Assembly: GCA_027186245.1 (NCBI GenBank)
Contig: CP114498.1
Location: 5,029,501-5,093,500, forward strand
Length of the DNA: 64,000 nucleotides
Reading direction: 5' to 3'
Origin: Coriaria nepalensis
Lineage: Eukaryota > Streptophyta > Magnoliopsida > Cucurbitales > Coriariaceae
Both the position numbers and the translations under genes were made by a program. The notes under the pieces were generated by a model that saw only the letters and a program-made list of their open reading frames with translations, had not been told where the DNA came from and did no database searches. Positions 20,538-31,457 of this stretch are shown in pieces (position 1 is the stretch's first letter; every line of letters starts with the position of its first letter).

Positions 20538-23452
20538 TCAAATTGCTTTCAAATTGTTTAGTGACTTGAAGAGATTAATTGATATGATTTTGCGGTAAAA
20601 CAAATCCAAACTTCTCTTCAATAGATTATTTCTAAGTTATACACGAAAGTCATGTTTGAAGTGCAAAAATAAAATTTGTTCGAATTATTTTCAAATGGTT
20701 TATTGACTAGAATGGATCCATTTACATGATTTTGAGGTAAAAAATTTCACACTAAACTTCATTTCCAAGTTATGCATGAAAGTTCTGTTTGAATTGTGAA
20801 AATAGAATTCATTTGAGTTGCTTTTAAATGGTTCGATGATTTGAAGGGACTCATTGACATGATTTTGAAATAAAACAAATGAACACTTCCCTTCAACAAA
20901 TCATTTTCATGTTATGCACGAAAGTCATATTTGAAGTGCGAAAATAAAATTCTCTCGAATTGATTTCAAATGATTTATTGACTTGAAATGACTCATTGAC
21001 ATGATTTTGAGGTCAAACAAATGCACACTTCCCTTCAATATATCATTTCCAAGTTATGCACGAAAATCGTGTTTGAAGTACGAAAATAAAATTCATTCAA
21101 ATCGCTTTCAAATGGTTTAGTGACTTAAAGGGACTAATTGACATTATTTTGTGGTAAAACAAATGCACACTTATCTTCATTAGATCATTTCCAAGTTATG
21201 TAGGAAAGTTGTGTTTGCAGTGCGAAAATAAAATTCGTTCGAATTCTTTTCAAATGGTTTATTTACTTGAATGGACCCGTTGACATGATTTTGAGGTAAA
21301 ACAGATGCACACTTCCCTTCAATAGATCATTTCCAAGTTATGCACGAAAGTCGTGTTTGAAGTGTGAAAATAAAATTCGTTCGAATTACTTTCAAATGGT
21401 TTATTGACTTGAATGGACCCATTAACATAATTTTTAGATAAAACAAATGCACACTTCCCTCCAATAGATGATTTCCAAGTTATGCATGAAAGTCGTGTTT
21501 GAAGTGCGAAAATAGAATTCGTTCGAATTACTTTTAAATGGTTTACCGACTTGAAGGGACTCATTGACATGATTTTGAGGTAAAACAAATGCACACTTCT
21601 CTTCAATAGATAATTTCCAAGTTATGCATGAAAGTCGTATTTGAAGTGCGCAAAATAGAATTTGTTCGAATTGCTTTCAAATGGTTTAGTGACTTGAAGG
21701 GACTCATTGACATGATTTTGAGGTAAAATAAATGCACACTTCCCTTCAATAAATCATTTTCAAGTTATGCACGAAAATCGTGTTTGAAGTACGAAAATAA
21801 AATTTGTTGGAATTGCCCTCAAATGGTTTATCGACTTAAATGGACCCACTGACATGATTTTGATATAAAACAAATGTACACTACCCTTCAATAGATCATT
21901 TTCAAGTTATGCACAAAAGTCGTATTTAAAGTGCGAAAATAGAATTCGTTCTAATTACTTTTAAATGATTTAGTGACTTGAAGGGACTTATTGACATGAT
22001 TTTGGGATTAAAAAAAAACACACTTCTCTCCAATAGTTTATTTCCAAGTTATGCACGAAAATCGTATTTTAAGTTCGAAAATAAAATTCATTCGAATTGC
22101 TTTTAAATGGTTTGTTGACTTGAATGGACCCATTGACATGATTTTGAGATAAAACAAATGCACACTACCCTTCAATAGATAATTTCCTAGTTATGCATGA
22201 CAGACGTGTTTGAAGTGCGAAAATAAAATTCGTTCGAATTCCATTCAAATGGTTTAGTGACTTAAAGGCACTCATTGCCATGATTTTGAGGTAAAATAAA
22301 TGCACACTTACCTTCAATAAATCATTTCCAAGTCATGTATGACAATCGTGTTTAAAGTGCGAAAATAGAATTTGTTCAAATTGCTTTCAAATTGTTTCCG
22401 TGACTTGAAGGGACTCATTGACATGATTTGAAGGTAAAACAAATGAAAACTTTCTATCAATAGATCATTTCCATGTTACGTACGAAAGTCGTGTTTGAAG
22501 TGCAAAAATAGAATTCGTTCGAATTGTTTTCAAATGGTTTATTATTGACTTGAAGTGACTCATTCACATGCTTTTGAGGTAAACCAAATGCACCCTTCCT
22601 TTCAATAAATCATTTCCAAGTTATGCACGAAAGTTGTGTTAGAAATGCAAAAAAAGAATTCATAGGAATTGTTTTCAAATGGTTTATTGAATCATTGACA
22701 TGATTTTAAGGTTAAAAAAAATGCACACTTCCCTTGAATGGATCATTTTCAAGTTATGCACGAAAGTCATGTTTAAAGTGCGAAAATAGAATTCGTTCGA
22801 ATTGCTTTCAAATGGTTTAATGACTTGAAGGCACTCATTGACATGATTTTGAGGTAAAATAAATGCACACATCCCTTTAATAGATGATTTCCAAGTTATG
22901 CATGAAAGTCGTATTTGAAGTGCAAAAATAGAATTTCGTTCAAATTACTTTTAAATGACATTATTTTAAAGTAAAAAAAATACACACTTCCCCTCAATAG
23001 ATCATTTCCATGTTATTCACACTTCTCCCTTTTGAAATATATACTTACCTTTCAAAAAAAAAATCGTGTTTGTAGTGCGAAAATAGAATACGTTTGAATT
23101 GGTTTCAAGTGGTTTATTGACTTGAAGTGATTCATTAAAATGATTTTAAGGTAAAACAATTGCACACTTCCCATCAATAGATCATTCAAAGTTATGCACG
23201 AAAGTCATGTTTGAAGCGCAAAAATATAATTCGTTCTAATTGTTTTCATATGGTTTATTGGCTTGAATGGACCCATTGACATGATTTTGAGGTTCAACAA
23301 ATGCACAATTCCCTTTAATGGATCATTTACAATTTATGCACGAAAGTCGTGTTTGAAGTACGAGAATAGAATTCGTTCGAATTGTTTTCAAATAGTTTAT
23401 TGACTTGAAGTGACTCATTGACATGATTTTGAGGTAAAAACAAATGCATGCA
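20538..23452 (+). repeat. 142-bp satellite, block 1 (array edge, diverged monomers)
   Basis: About 20 tandem monomers. Successive occurrences of ttccaagtta near 21331, 21473 and 21615 are 142 bp apart. Recognisable landmarks in each monomer are TGACATGATTTTGAGGTAAA, AATGCACACTTCCCTTCAAT, CAAGTTATGCACGAAAGT and GAATTCGTTCGAATTGC. Monomers differ from each other at many sites, as expected at an array edge. Confidence 0.95.
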
Positions 23453-23456
23453 TCCC

Positions 23457-26400
23457 TTTTTTTTTTTTTTTGGAAAGTATGTATTCACAAAAAAGAGAGT
23501 GGCTAATCAAAGCCAATTACAAGGATCATTGGGTATATCCAAAGGAGGCCACAAGGGGAACCTCTCCCTAAACAAAAGAGAAGACCCTCTAGGGGCCAAA
23601 ACCGGGGAAAATCCCCGTTACAAGGAAACCAAGGGGCATACCCTAAGGTGGTCACCGGGGGTACCACTATCCAACCTAGCCTTGGGTGAAAAATCCCGCT
23701 ACGGTAGAAAAACCCAAGGTGGCCACTAGGGGGGCCACTACCCATCATAAAAAAAATAGTAATACAAAAAATCTGCATACAAACAAAATACTTGGGGTAT
23801 ACCCCAAGGTGACCACCATGGGGGTTACTACCCAGGGAACAGATTGGCCACCAAGGAGGCCACACCAAAAACTGAACAAAACCAGAAAAAAAAAGTACCA
23901 AAAAACAAATGACAAAAAGGGCCACAGGCGGCCAAAACCCCCCAACATGGCATCATCCAAAATGAAGAGAAACTAAATCACAAAAAAGAAACCCAGAATT
24001 GTTTGGTCATAATATCATCTCTATTTGCCGGAGACTAAAAGAGGACCCTATTTTTAATGTTTGTTGTGATAAGGTCATAAGTAATGCTCGGGAGACCAAC
24101 TAAGTTGTTATGGAGTCTGTTGTTTCGCTCCCTCCATATGTGATAGATGAAGCTATTGAAAGCCATGAAAATCACTTTATCTTTGAGCCTTTTTCCCTGA
24201 AGAGAGAAAAGCTAATCAATCTTATCATTCGAATAAGGCGTGGCTGCAATTGGGAGGAGAAAGCTCTCCATACTTTACCACACTGCAGAAGAGAACTTGC
24301 AAGTTCCGAAGATATGGTCTCTATTTTCTTCACTAAGAAGGCAAAGAGGGCAGGCATTACAAGTGGGAGTACCAAAATGAATAGTCCTATCCTGAGTGGA
24401 AAGCCGGTTAAGCATAGCAAGCCAGGCGATAAAAGAGTGACATGGAACTGAACCTTTACCCCAAATAAATTTAGACCAAGCGACCGAATTGCCCCTAGTT
24501 CGAAACTGATTCCAAGCACTAGAAATAGAGAATCCGTTAGGGGCATGCCTCCAAGAGAAGACATTAGCCCTATACTAGAAGGGTACAACGTAGTAGGAAT
24601 GCGCTCCTAAACTTCCCACCATGCAATAAAGGGAGGAGTGGGAAAATTCCAAGAGATACCCGAAATAATACTACTCACCTTGAGGTTTTTGCTAACACCA
24701 GAAGAAACAATAGTATGGTCCCTAATTAAGGCTCTAATGATCCCATCTTGGATCCACGGGTCATACCAAATGGAGGTGGACTCACCATCACCAATGTTCC
24801 AAAAGAAAGAGGATTTAGCCATATCTCTGACCTTTAGGATTTTTCGCCAAGCCCACGTACAAGTTCTCGGAGTAGAAGAAGTCCAGAAAACTTATTCCTC
24901 AAGAGATGGGAATGGACCCATGCCGGCCAAATAGAGGTGGGAAAGGTGAAAATATTCCATATATGCTTAAGTTGAGCAATCTTATTCCCTTCTCTGATAT
25001 TCTTAATACTAAGGTCCCCTTCATCCTTAGGAAGGAACCTTTCCAAATAAACTCTCGCAAAAGTCATCAATCTCTTTTATGATTTTGGAAGGAATAATAA
25101 AGAGAGAGGCCCAATACACTTAAATCGAAAAAAGCATAGAATTAATAAGTTGAAGTCTTCCAGCAAAGGAGAGAAATTTGGAGGTCCAACTTTTGATTCT
25201 AGAAGCCATTTTGTCCATAAGTGGCTTGCAATCTAAGTAGGAGAGGGTAGTCGAAGAAAGGGGAATACCAAGGTATTTGATTGGGAGAGATCCCACCGAA
25301 AAACCAAGAATGGAAATAATCTCATGTTTGATGGAATCCGGAACATTCCCGAAGAAAATATTACTTTTAGTTAAGTTTGGAATAAGACCCGAAAGAGAAG
25401 AAAACCTCAATAAAGTATCTCAAATAGTCATGGCCGAATTGGTATCTCTCCGAGAGAAGACCATAAGGTCACCTGCAAAACAAAGATGAGTAATACCTTC
25501 CTTGTTGCACCTTAAATGGAAACCAAACTTGTTATCATTCTTCGTATTGTTTAGCAGGCCTGAACAAACCTCCATACAAATGACAAAGAGATATGGAGAA
25601 ATAGGATCTCCTTGTCACATTCCTCTAGAACTCCCAAAGAACCCTGTAAGTTCCCCATTAAGTGAAACAAAGAAGGACGCCGTGGAGATACAAGCCATGA
25701 CCCAAGTAAAGGGGGAAAGTTCATGGTCACCATAACCTCTTCTAAGAAATCATATCTAACCATGTCATATGCTTTCATAAGATCAATCTTAAAAGCGCAA
25801 TTTGGAGTACCTCTTCTAAGATGATGACCATTAAGAAGCTCTTGGGATAAGAGGATGTTGTCACTGATTCTTCTACCCTTAATGAAAGCAGATTGGTTAT
25901 GGCTAACCAGTTTATCAATCACCATAGCTAGCCTTTTACTCAAAATTTTAGTGATGCACTTGTAGACGGTGTTGCAACAAAAGATAGGCCTAAAATCTGA
26001 GAGATAAGAAGGAGCACCTTAGGAATTAGAGAGATGACAGTAGTATTGACCTCCTTAAGAAGAATCCCATGTCGAAAGAAATGCTGAATACCCTTAATGA
26101 AATCCTCTTTGATGATGTCCCAACATCTATGGAAAAAAATAGACGAAAATCCATCCGGACCCGGGGCTTTACTAGCCTTTATATCAAAGAGAGTATTCTT
26201 GATTTCTATTTCACTAACTTCACTAGAGAGGAAAGAATGATCCGAATCTTGAACCTCCTAGAAATAGCACCCTGACTTGAATCCTGGTCTAAGGGAGGAG
26301 AAGACCCGGTAAAGACAAGAGGTTTTTATAGTGGCTAACAACTTCTGTTTTCACTAACTCATAGTCATCAATGTGCACCCATTAGCCTTAGTGATGGAGA

Positions 26401-27808
26401 GAATTTTAGACTTAACCAAATGTTGCTTTATAATCTTGTGGAAATAAGCATTGTTTTGGTCACCTAGGTTAAGCCACTTAACTCTAGACTTTTGTCTCCA
26501 AATATTTTCTTCAATGTTACTAAGAGAAAGAAATTTTCTTAAAGCCTCTTTTTCTTAGAGTAAAGAGTCAGAAGAAGCCAGGGATGAATGGTTAACTTGT
26601 TGGATATTAGCTAGAGAAGATCGAGCATCTTCTAGATCAGCATCCACATTCTTGAAAGAAGAATTTCGGAAGACCTTCAGCGCTATTTTGATATTTTTAA
26701 CTTTCTAACAAGACGGAACATAGGATTACCACTGATTTCAATATTCCAAGAAGACCAAACAACGGCGAAAAATTCTTCATGGTCCATCCAAGCATCAAAA
26801 AATTTAAAAGGAATCTTGAAATTCCCCTTATAAAAAAGGCCAGAAACGATCATTGGACTGTGATCGGAAATACCGGGCGGAAGGAAGGAAGCTTTAGAGT
26901 TTGGGAAACAATCATTACAATCCAAGTTGACAAGCACTCTATCCAGTTTTCTAAGGATGATATTTGGATCATTCCAGTCCAAGTTGCTCCAAGTAAACTG
27001 GAGCCCACCAAAAGAAAGGTCATCCACCTTAATATCAAAGATACAATCATTAAAATGACTCATGCTTCTAGCAACAACCATGTTACCCCCAAGTTTTTCC
27101 GAACATAATCTAGTGACATTAAAGTCACCCAAAATTATCCAAAGTGACGGGTTAGAGATCGGCTTGAAAGCTCTAAGGGAAGACCAAAGAGACATCATTT
27201 CATATCAACATTAGCACCATACACAAAAGAAGCAAGACACCACCACTTGAGATCAATAGAAGAAATCCTACAATGAAGGACTTGCTCACTAACACCTAAT
27301 AAAGTAACCACCACCTTAGAAGGATCCCAACCAACCAGAATTCTACCATCAACCACCGGGGAATTATTATTAATGTAGTTCCAAGCAGGGCAAATAGATC
27401 TATTAATCATATCAAAATTTGGTGATTTGACCTTAGTCTCCACAAGTCCCACAACACAAGCATCATTCTTAACCACTAGACTTCGTACTTCTCTTCTTTT
27501 GATAGGGTCATTTAGACCCCTAACGTTCCAACTTATTATTGACATAAGAAGGACTTCAAAAAGGGACAGAAGAGGGATAAGAGATTAAAACCTCCTATGG
27601 CGGCCCTTCTTGTTGGAGGGCCCTTTCTCTTTCTTCTTCTTTCCATAATGATTCCCGCTTTGTCCGGAGTTGGGATGGCTATCATGAGTAGCCGACGTCG
27701 GGGAATGGGAAGTGTCTGTATCATCATCATCATCACTCCCACTAACTTCTTCATTAAGCAACCCCTTTTTAGGAGTGGAAAAAATCAAGTCAATTGAAGC
27801 ATCCTCAC
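23457..27808 (-). mobile_element. Non-LTR retrotransposon (LINE), antisense, 5' end missing
   Basis: A 15-T run at 23457-23471 is the poly(A) tail on the minus strand. Reading 5' to 3' on the minus strand: end of a first ORF rich in Asp, Ser and Lys (27788-27536); an apurinic endonuclease beginning MSIISWNVRGLNDP at 27545, with LGDFNVTRL near 27130 and SDHSPMIV near 26860; reverse transcriptase (KIDLMKAYDMVRYDF near 25780, LPIKYLGIPL near 25270); a zinc-finger/C-terminal region (24930-24170); and a GC-rich 3' UTR (24060-23472). The YADD-type catalytic box near 25465 reads FAGD. Frameshifts break the second ORF. Inserted in the satellite. Confidence 0.88.
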
Positions 27809-28354
27809 TTTTTGTTTTTGGAAGGTAAGTGTATATGTCAAAAAAAAACCAATTACAGGCTCACAGTAGAAAAAATAAAAGAATACAACAGCCTAAAAAG
27901 GTGACCAACACCTAGAACAAACCAACCTTAAAACAAAAGCAGCTAAGAAGCCAACACAAATTACATTTGGCTAACCCAACGGAGGTCACAAGGGAAACCT
28001 CTCCCTTAACAAGAGAAAAGGAAAAGAACCATAAGAGTAAAAAGACCTGGGAGAACTCCATTACAAGAAACAACCAAGAGCCATACCCCAAAGTAGTCAC
28101 TAGGGGGACCACTACGCAACCTAAGCTTGGGTGAAAAAAACCCCCTTTGGGGATAAAACCCTATGCATGGAGATTTGTTCTGGCCTTCTAAACCATATGG
28201 AACATGATTCTCGATTTTCGTTTCATGATAAATGCCAAAGGGTTAAAGTCTCTCACCTTTGCTTTGTTGATGACTTGATGGTTTTCTTTAAAGGTGATTC
28301 TTCTTCGGCTTCGTGTATCAGCGAAGTCCTTCGGGATTTCGCCTCTCTTTATGG
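27809..28354. mobile_element. Rearranged LINE fragment: antisense 3' tail joined to sense RT segment
   Basis: 27809 to about 28160 is the LINE 3' tail on the minus strand (T-rich start, ggaaggtaagtgtat, then the GC-rich 3' UTR). At about 28160 it switches to + strand RT sequence up to about 28353 that matches 33320-33508 of the sense LINE, including CFVDDLMVFF (normally FADD). The head-to-head order with an inverted upstream segment is what twin priming during LINE insertion produces. Confidence 0.75.
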
Positions 28355-29855
28355 TGCACACTTCCCTTCAATAGATCATTTCCAATTTAAGCACGAAAGT
28401 CATGTTTGACGTGCGAAAATAAAATTTGTCCGAATTGATTTCAAATGATTTAGTGATTTGAAGGGACTCATTGACATGATTTTTAGGTAAGACAAATGCA
28501 AACTTCCCATCAATAGATCATTACCATCAAATTGTTTATTGACTTGAAGTGACTCATTGAAATGATTTTAAGGTTAAGCAAATGCACACTTCCCTTATAT
28601 AGATCCTTTCCAAGTTATGCACGAAAGTCATGTTCGAAGTGCGAAAATAGAATTCGATCGAATTGCTTTCAAATGATTTATTGTCTTGAAGTGACTCATT
28701 GACATGATTTTCAGGTAAAACAAATGCACACTTCCCTTCAATAGATCAATTCCTTGTTATGCACGAAAGTCATGTTTGAAGTCCAAAAATAAAATTCGCT
28801 CAAATTATTTTCAAATATTTAGTGACTTGTAGTGACTCACTGACATGATTTTGAGGTAAATCAAATGCACACTTTTCTTCAATAGATCATTTCCAAGTTA
28901 TTTATGAAAGTCCGGTTTAAAGTGCGAAAATAGAACTGCTTCGAATATCTTTCAAATGGTTTAGTAACTTGAAGGGACTTAGTGACATGATTTTAAGGTT
29001 AAAAAAATGCACACTTCCCTTCTATAGATCATTTCTAAGTTATGCACAAAATTTGTGTTTGAAGTGCGAAAAAAGAATTCGATCGAATTGCGTTCAAAAG
29101 GTTTATTGACTTCATGTGACTTGTTGACATGATTTTAAAGTTAAACAAATGCACACTTCCCTATAAAAGATCGTTACCATGTTATGCATGAAAGTCGTGT
29201 TTGAATTGCGAAAATAGAATTCGTTTGAATTATTTTCAAATGGTTTCTTGACTTTAATGGACTCACTGACATGATTTTGAGGTAAACCAAATGCACACTT
29301 TCCCTTCAATAGATCATTTCTAAGTTATATACGAAGGTTGTTTTTGAAGTGCGAAAATGGAATTCGTCCGAATTACTTTCAAATGGTTTATTGACTAGAA
29401 TTCACTCATTGAAATGATTTTAAGGATAAGAAAATACACATTTCCCTTCTATAGATCATTTCTAAGTTATGCACGAAAGTCATGCTTGAAGTGCAAAAAT
29501 AGAATTCGGTCAAAAGTGACTCATTGACTAGAAGTGACTCATTGACATGATCTTGAGGTAAAACAAATCCACATTTCCCTTCAATAGATTAATTCCTTGT
29601 TATGCATGAAAGTTGTGTTTTAAGTCAAAAAATAAAATTCGCTCGAATTGCTTTCAAATAGTTTATGGATTTGAAGTTAGTCATTGATATAATTTTAAGG
29701 TTAAACAAATACACACTTCCCTCAATAGATCATTTCCAAGTTATGCACGAAGTTCATGTTTCAAGTGCGAATTGCTTTCAAACAGTCTAGTGACTTGAAG
29801 GGACTTATTGACATGATGTTGAGGTAAAACAAATCCACACTTCCCATCAATAGAT
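28355..29855 (+). repeat. 142-bp satellite, block 2
   Basis: About 10-11 monomers, some shortened. Includes the perfect palindrome AATTCGATCGAATT at 28651-28664, a variant of the monomer dyad. It ends with cccatcaatagat, the same insertion point used by the amplified LINE tails downstream. Confidence 0.92.
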
Positions 29856-30268
29856 TTTTTTTTTTGAAAGGTAAGCGTATATTTCAAAAAAAAAACCAAT
29901 TGCAAGCTCACAGTAGAAAAAAATAAAAGAATACAACAGCCTAAAAAGGCAACCAATACCTAGAACAAACCAACCTAAAACAAAAGCGGCAAAAGACCCA
30001 AAACAATCTACATTTGGGTAACCCAATGGAGGTCACAAGAGAAATCTCTCCCCTAACAAGAGAAAAGGAAAAGAACTATAAGAGTAAAAAGACCGGGGAC
30101 AACCCTATTACAAGAAACAACCAAGGGGCATAACCCAAGGTGGTTACTAGGAGGACCACTACCCAACCTACCCTTGGGTGAAAAAACCCATTTTGGATGA
30201 AAAACCCAAGGTGGCCACTAGAGGGACCACTACCCATCATCAAATAAAGCACATCACAAGTTATGTAA
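29856..30268 (-). mobile_element. LINE 3' tail fragment (older copy of the amplified insertion)
   Basis: Begins with the poly(A) complement and gaaaggtaagcgtat right after cccatcaatagat, exactly as in the copies from 37656 on, so it descends from the same insertion. Its right side is different: it ends near 30268 in the satellite without the second target repeat. Confidence 0.8.
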
Positions 30269-31457
30269 ATCAAATGGTTTATTGACTTGAAGTAACTTAT
30301 TGAAATGATTTTAAGGTTAAGAAAATGCACACTTCTCTTATATAGATCCTTTCTAAGTTATGCACGAAAGTCGTGTTCGAAATGCGAAAATAGAATTCGA
30401 TCGAATTGCTTTAAAATGATTTAGTGTCTTGAAGTGACTCACTCATTGACATGATTTTGAGGTAAAACAAATGCACACTTTCCTTCAATAGATCAATTCC
30501 TTGTTATGCATGAAAGTTATGTTTGAGTCCAAAAAAAGAATTCTCTCAAATTGCTTTCAAATATTTAGTGACTTGTAGTGACTCATTGACATGATTTTGA
30601 GGTATATCAAATGCACACTTCTCTTCAATAGATCATTTCCAAGTTATGTATGAAAGTCCAGTTTGATGTGCTAAAATAGAACTCATTTGAATTGCTTTCA
30701 AATGGTTTAGTAACTTGAAGGGAAATCATTCACATGATTTTAAGGTTAAACAAATGCACATTTCCCTTCTATACATCATTTCTAAGTTATGCACGAAATT
30801 TGCGTTTGAAGTGTGAAAATATAATTCGATCGAATTGCTTGCAAAAGGTTTATTGACTTCATATGACTTGTTGACATGACTTTGAGGTAAAACAAATCCA
30901 CACTCCCCTTAAATAGATCAATTCCTTGTTATGCACAAAAGTCGTGGTTGAAGTCCTAAAATAGAATTCGCTCGAATTGCTTTCAAAGTTATACAACTGC
31001 ACGCTTCCCTTCAATAAATCATTTCCAAGTTATGCACAAAGTTCGTATTTGAAGTGCGAATTGCTTTCAAATGATTTAGTGACTTGAAGGGACTCTCATT
31101 GACATATGTTGATGTTGAAGTAAAACAAATGTACACTTGTTTTACTATATTAAAAAAAACAAATGTACACTTCCCATCAATAGATCATTTCCATGTTATG
31201 CATGAAAGTCGTGTTTGAAGTGCGAAAATATAATTCCCTCGAATTGTTTTCAATTGGTTTAGTGATTTAAAGGGACCCATTGACATGATTTTGAGGTGAA
31301 ACAAATGCACACTTCCCTTCAATAGATCATTTCCAAGTTATGCACGAAACTCATGGCGGAAGTGCGAAAATACATTCGTTCCAATTATTTTCAAATGGTT
31401 TATTGACTTGAATGAACCCATTGACATGATTTTGTGGTTCAAAAAATGCACACTTCT
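30269..31457 (+). repeat. 142-bp satellite, block 3
   Basis: About eight monomers, several with internal deletions. It ends with aaatgcacacttct (31444-31457), which is repeated after the next LINE as its target duplication. Confidence 0.92.

Noticed and set aside
20538..23452. CENP-B-box-like site in the satellite
   Set aside because: The dyad AATTCG-NN-CGAATT does not match the CENP-B box pattern, so centromere function cannot be claimed from it.
23448..23976. Open frames on both strands across the GC-rich segment
   Set aside because: This is the 3' UTR of the antisense LINE; the Pro/Lys-rich translations have no family similarity.
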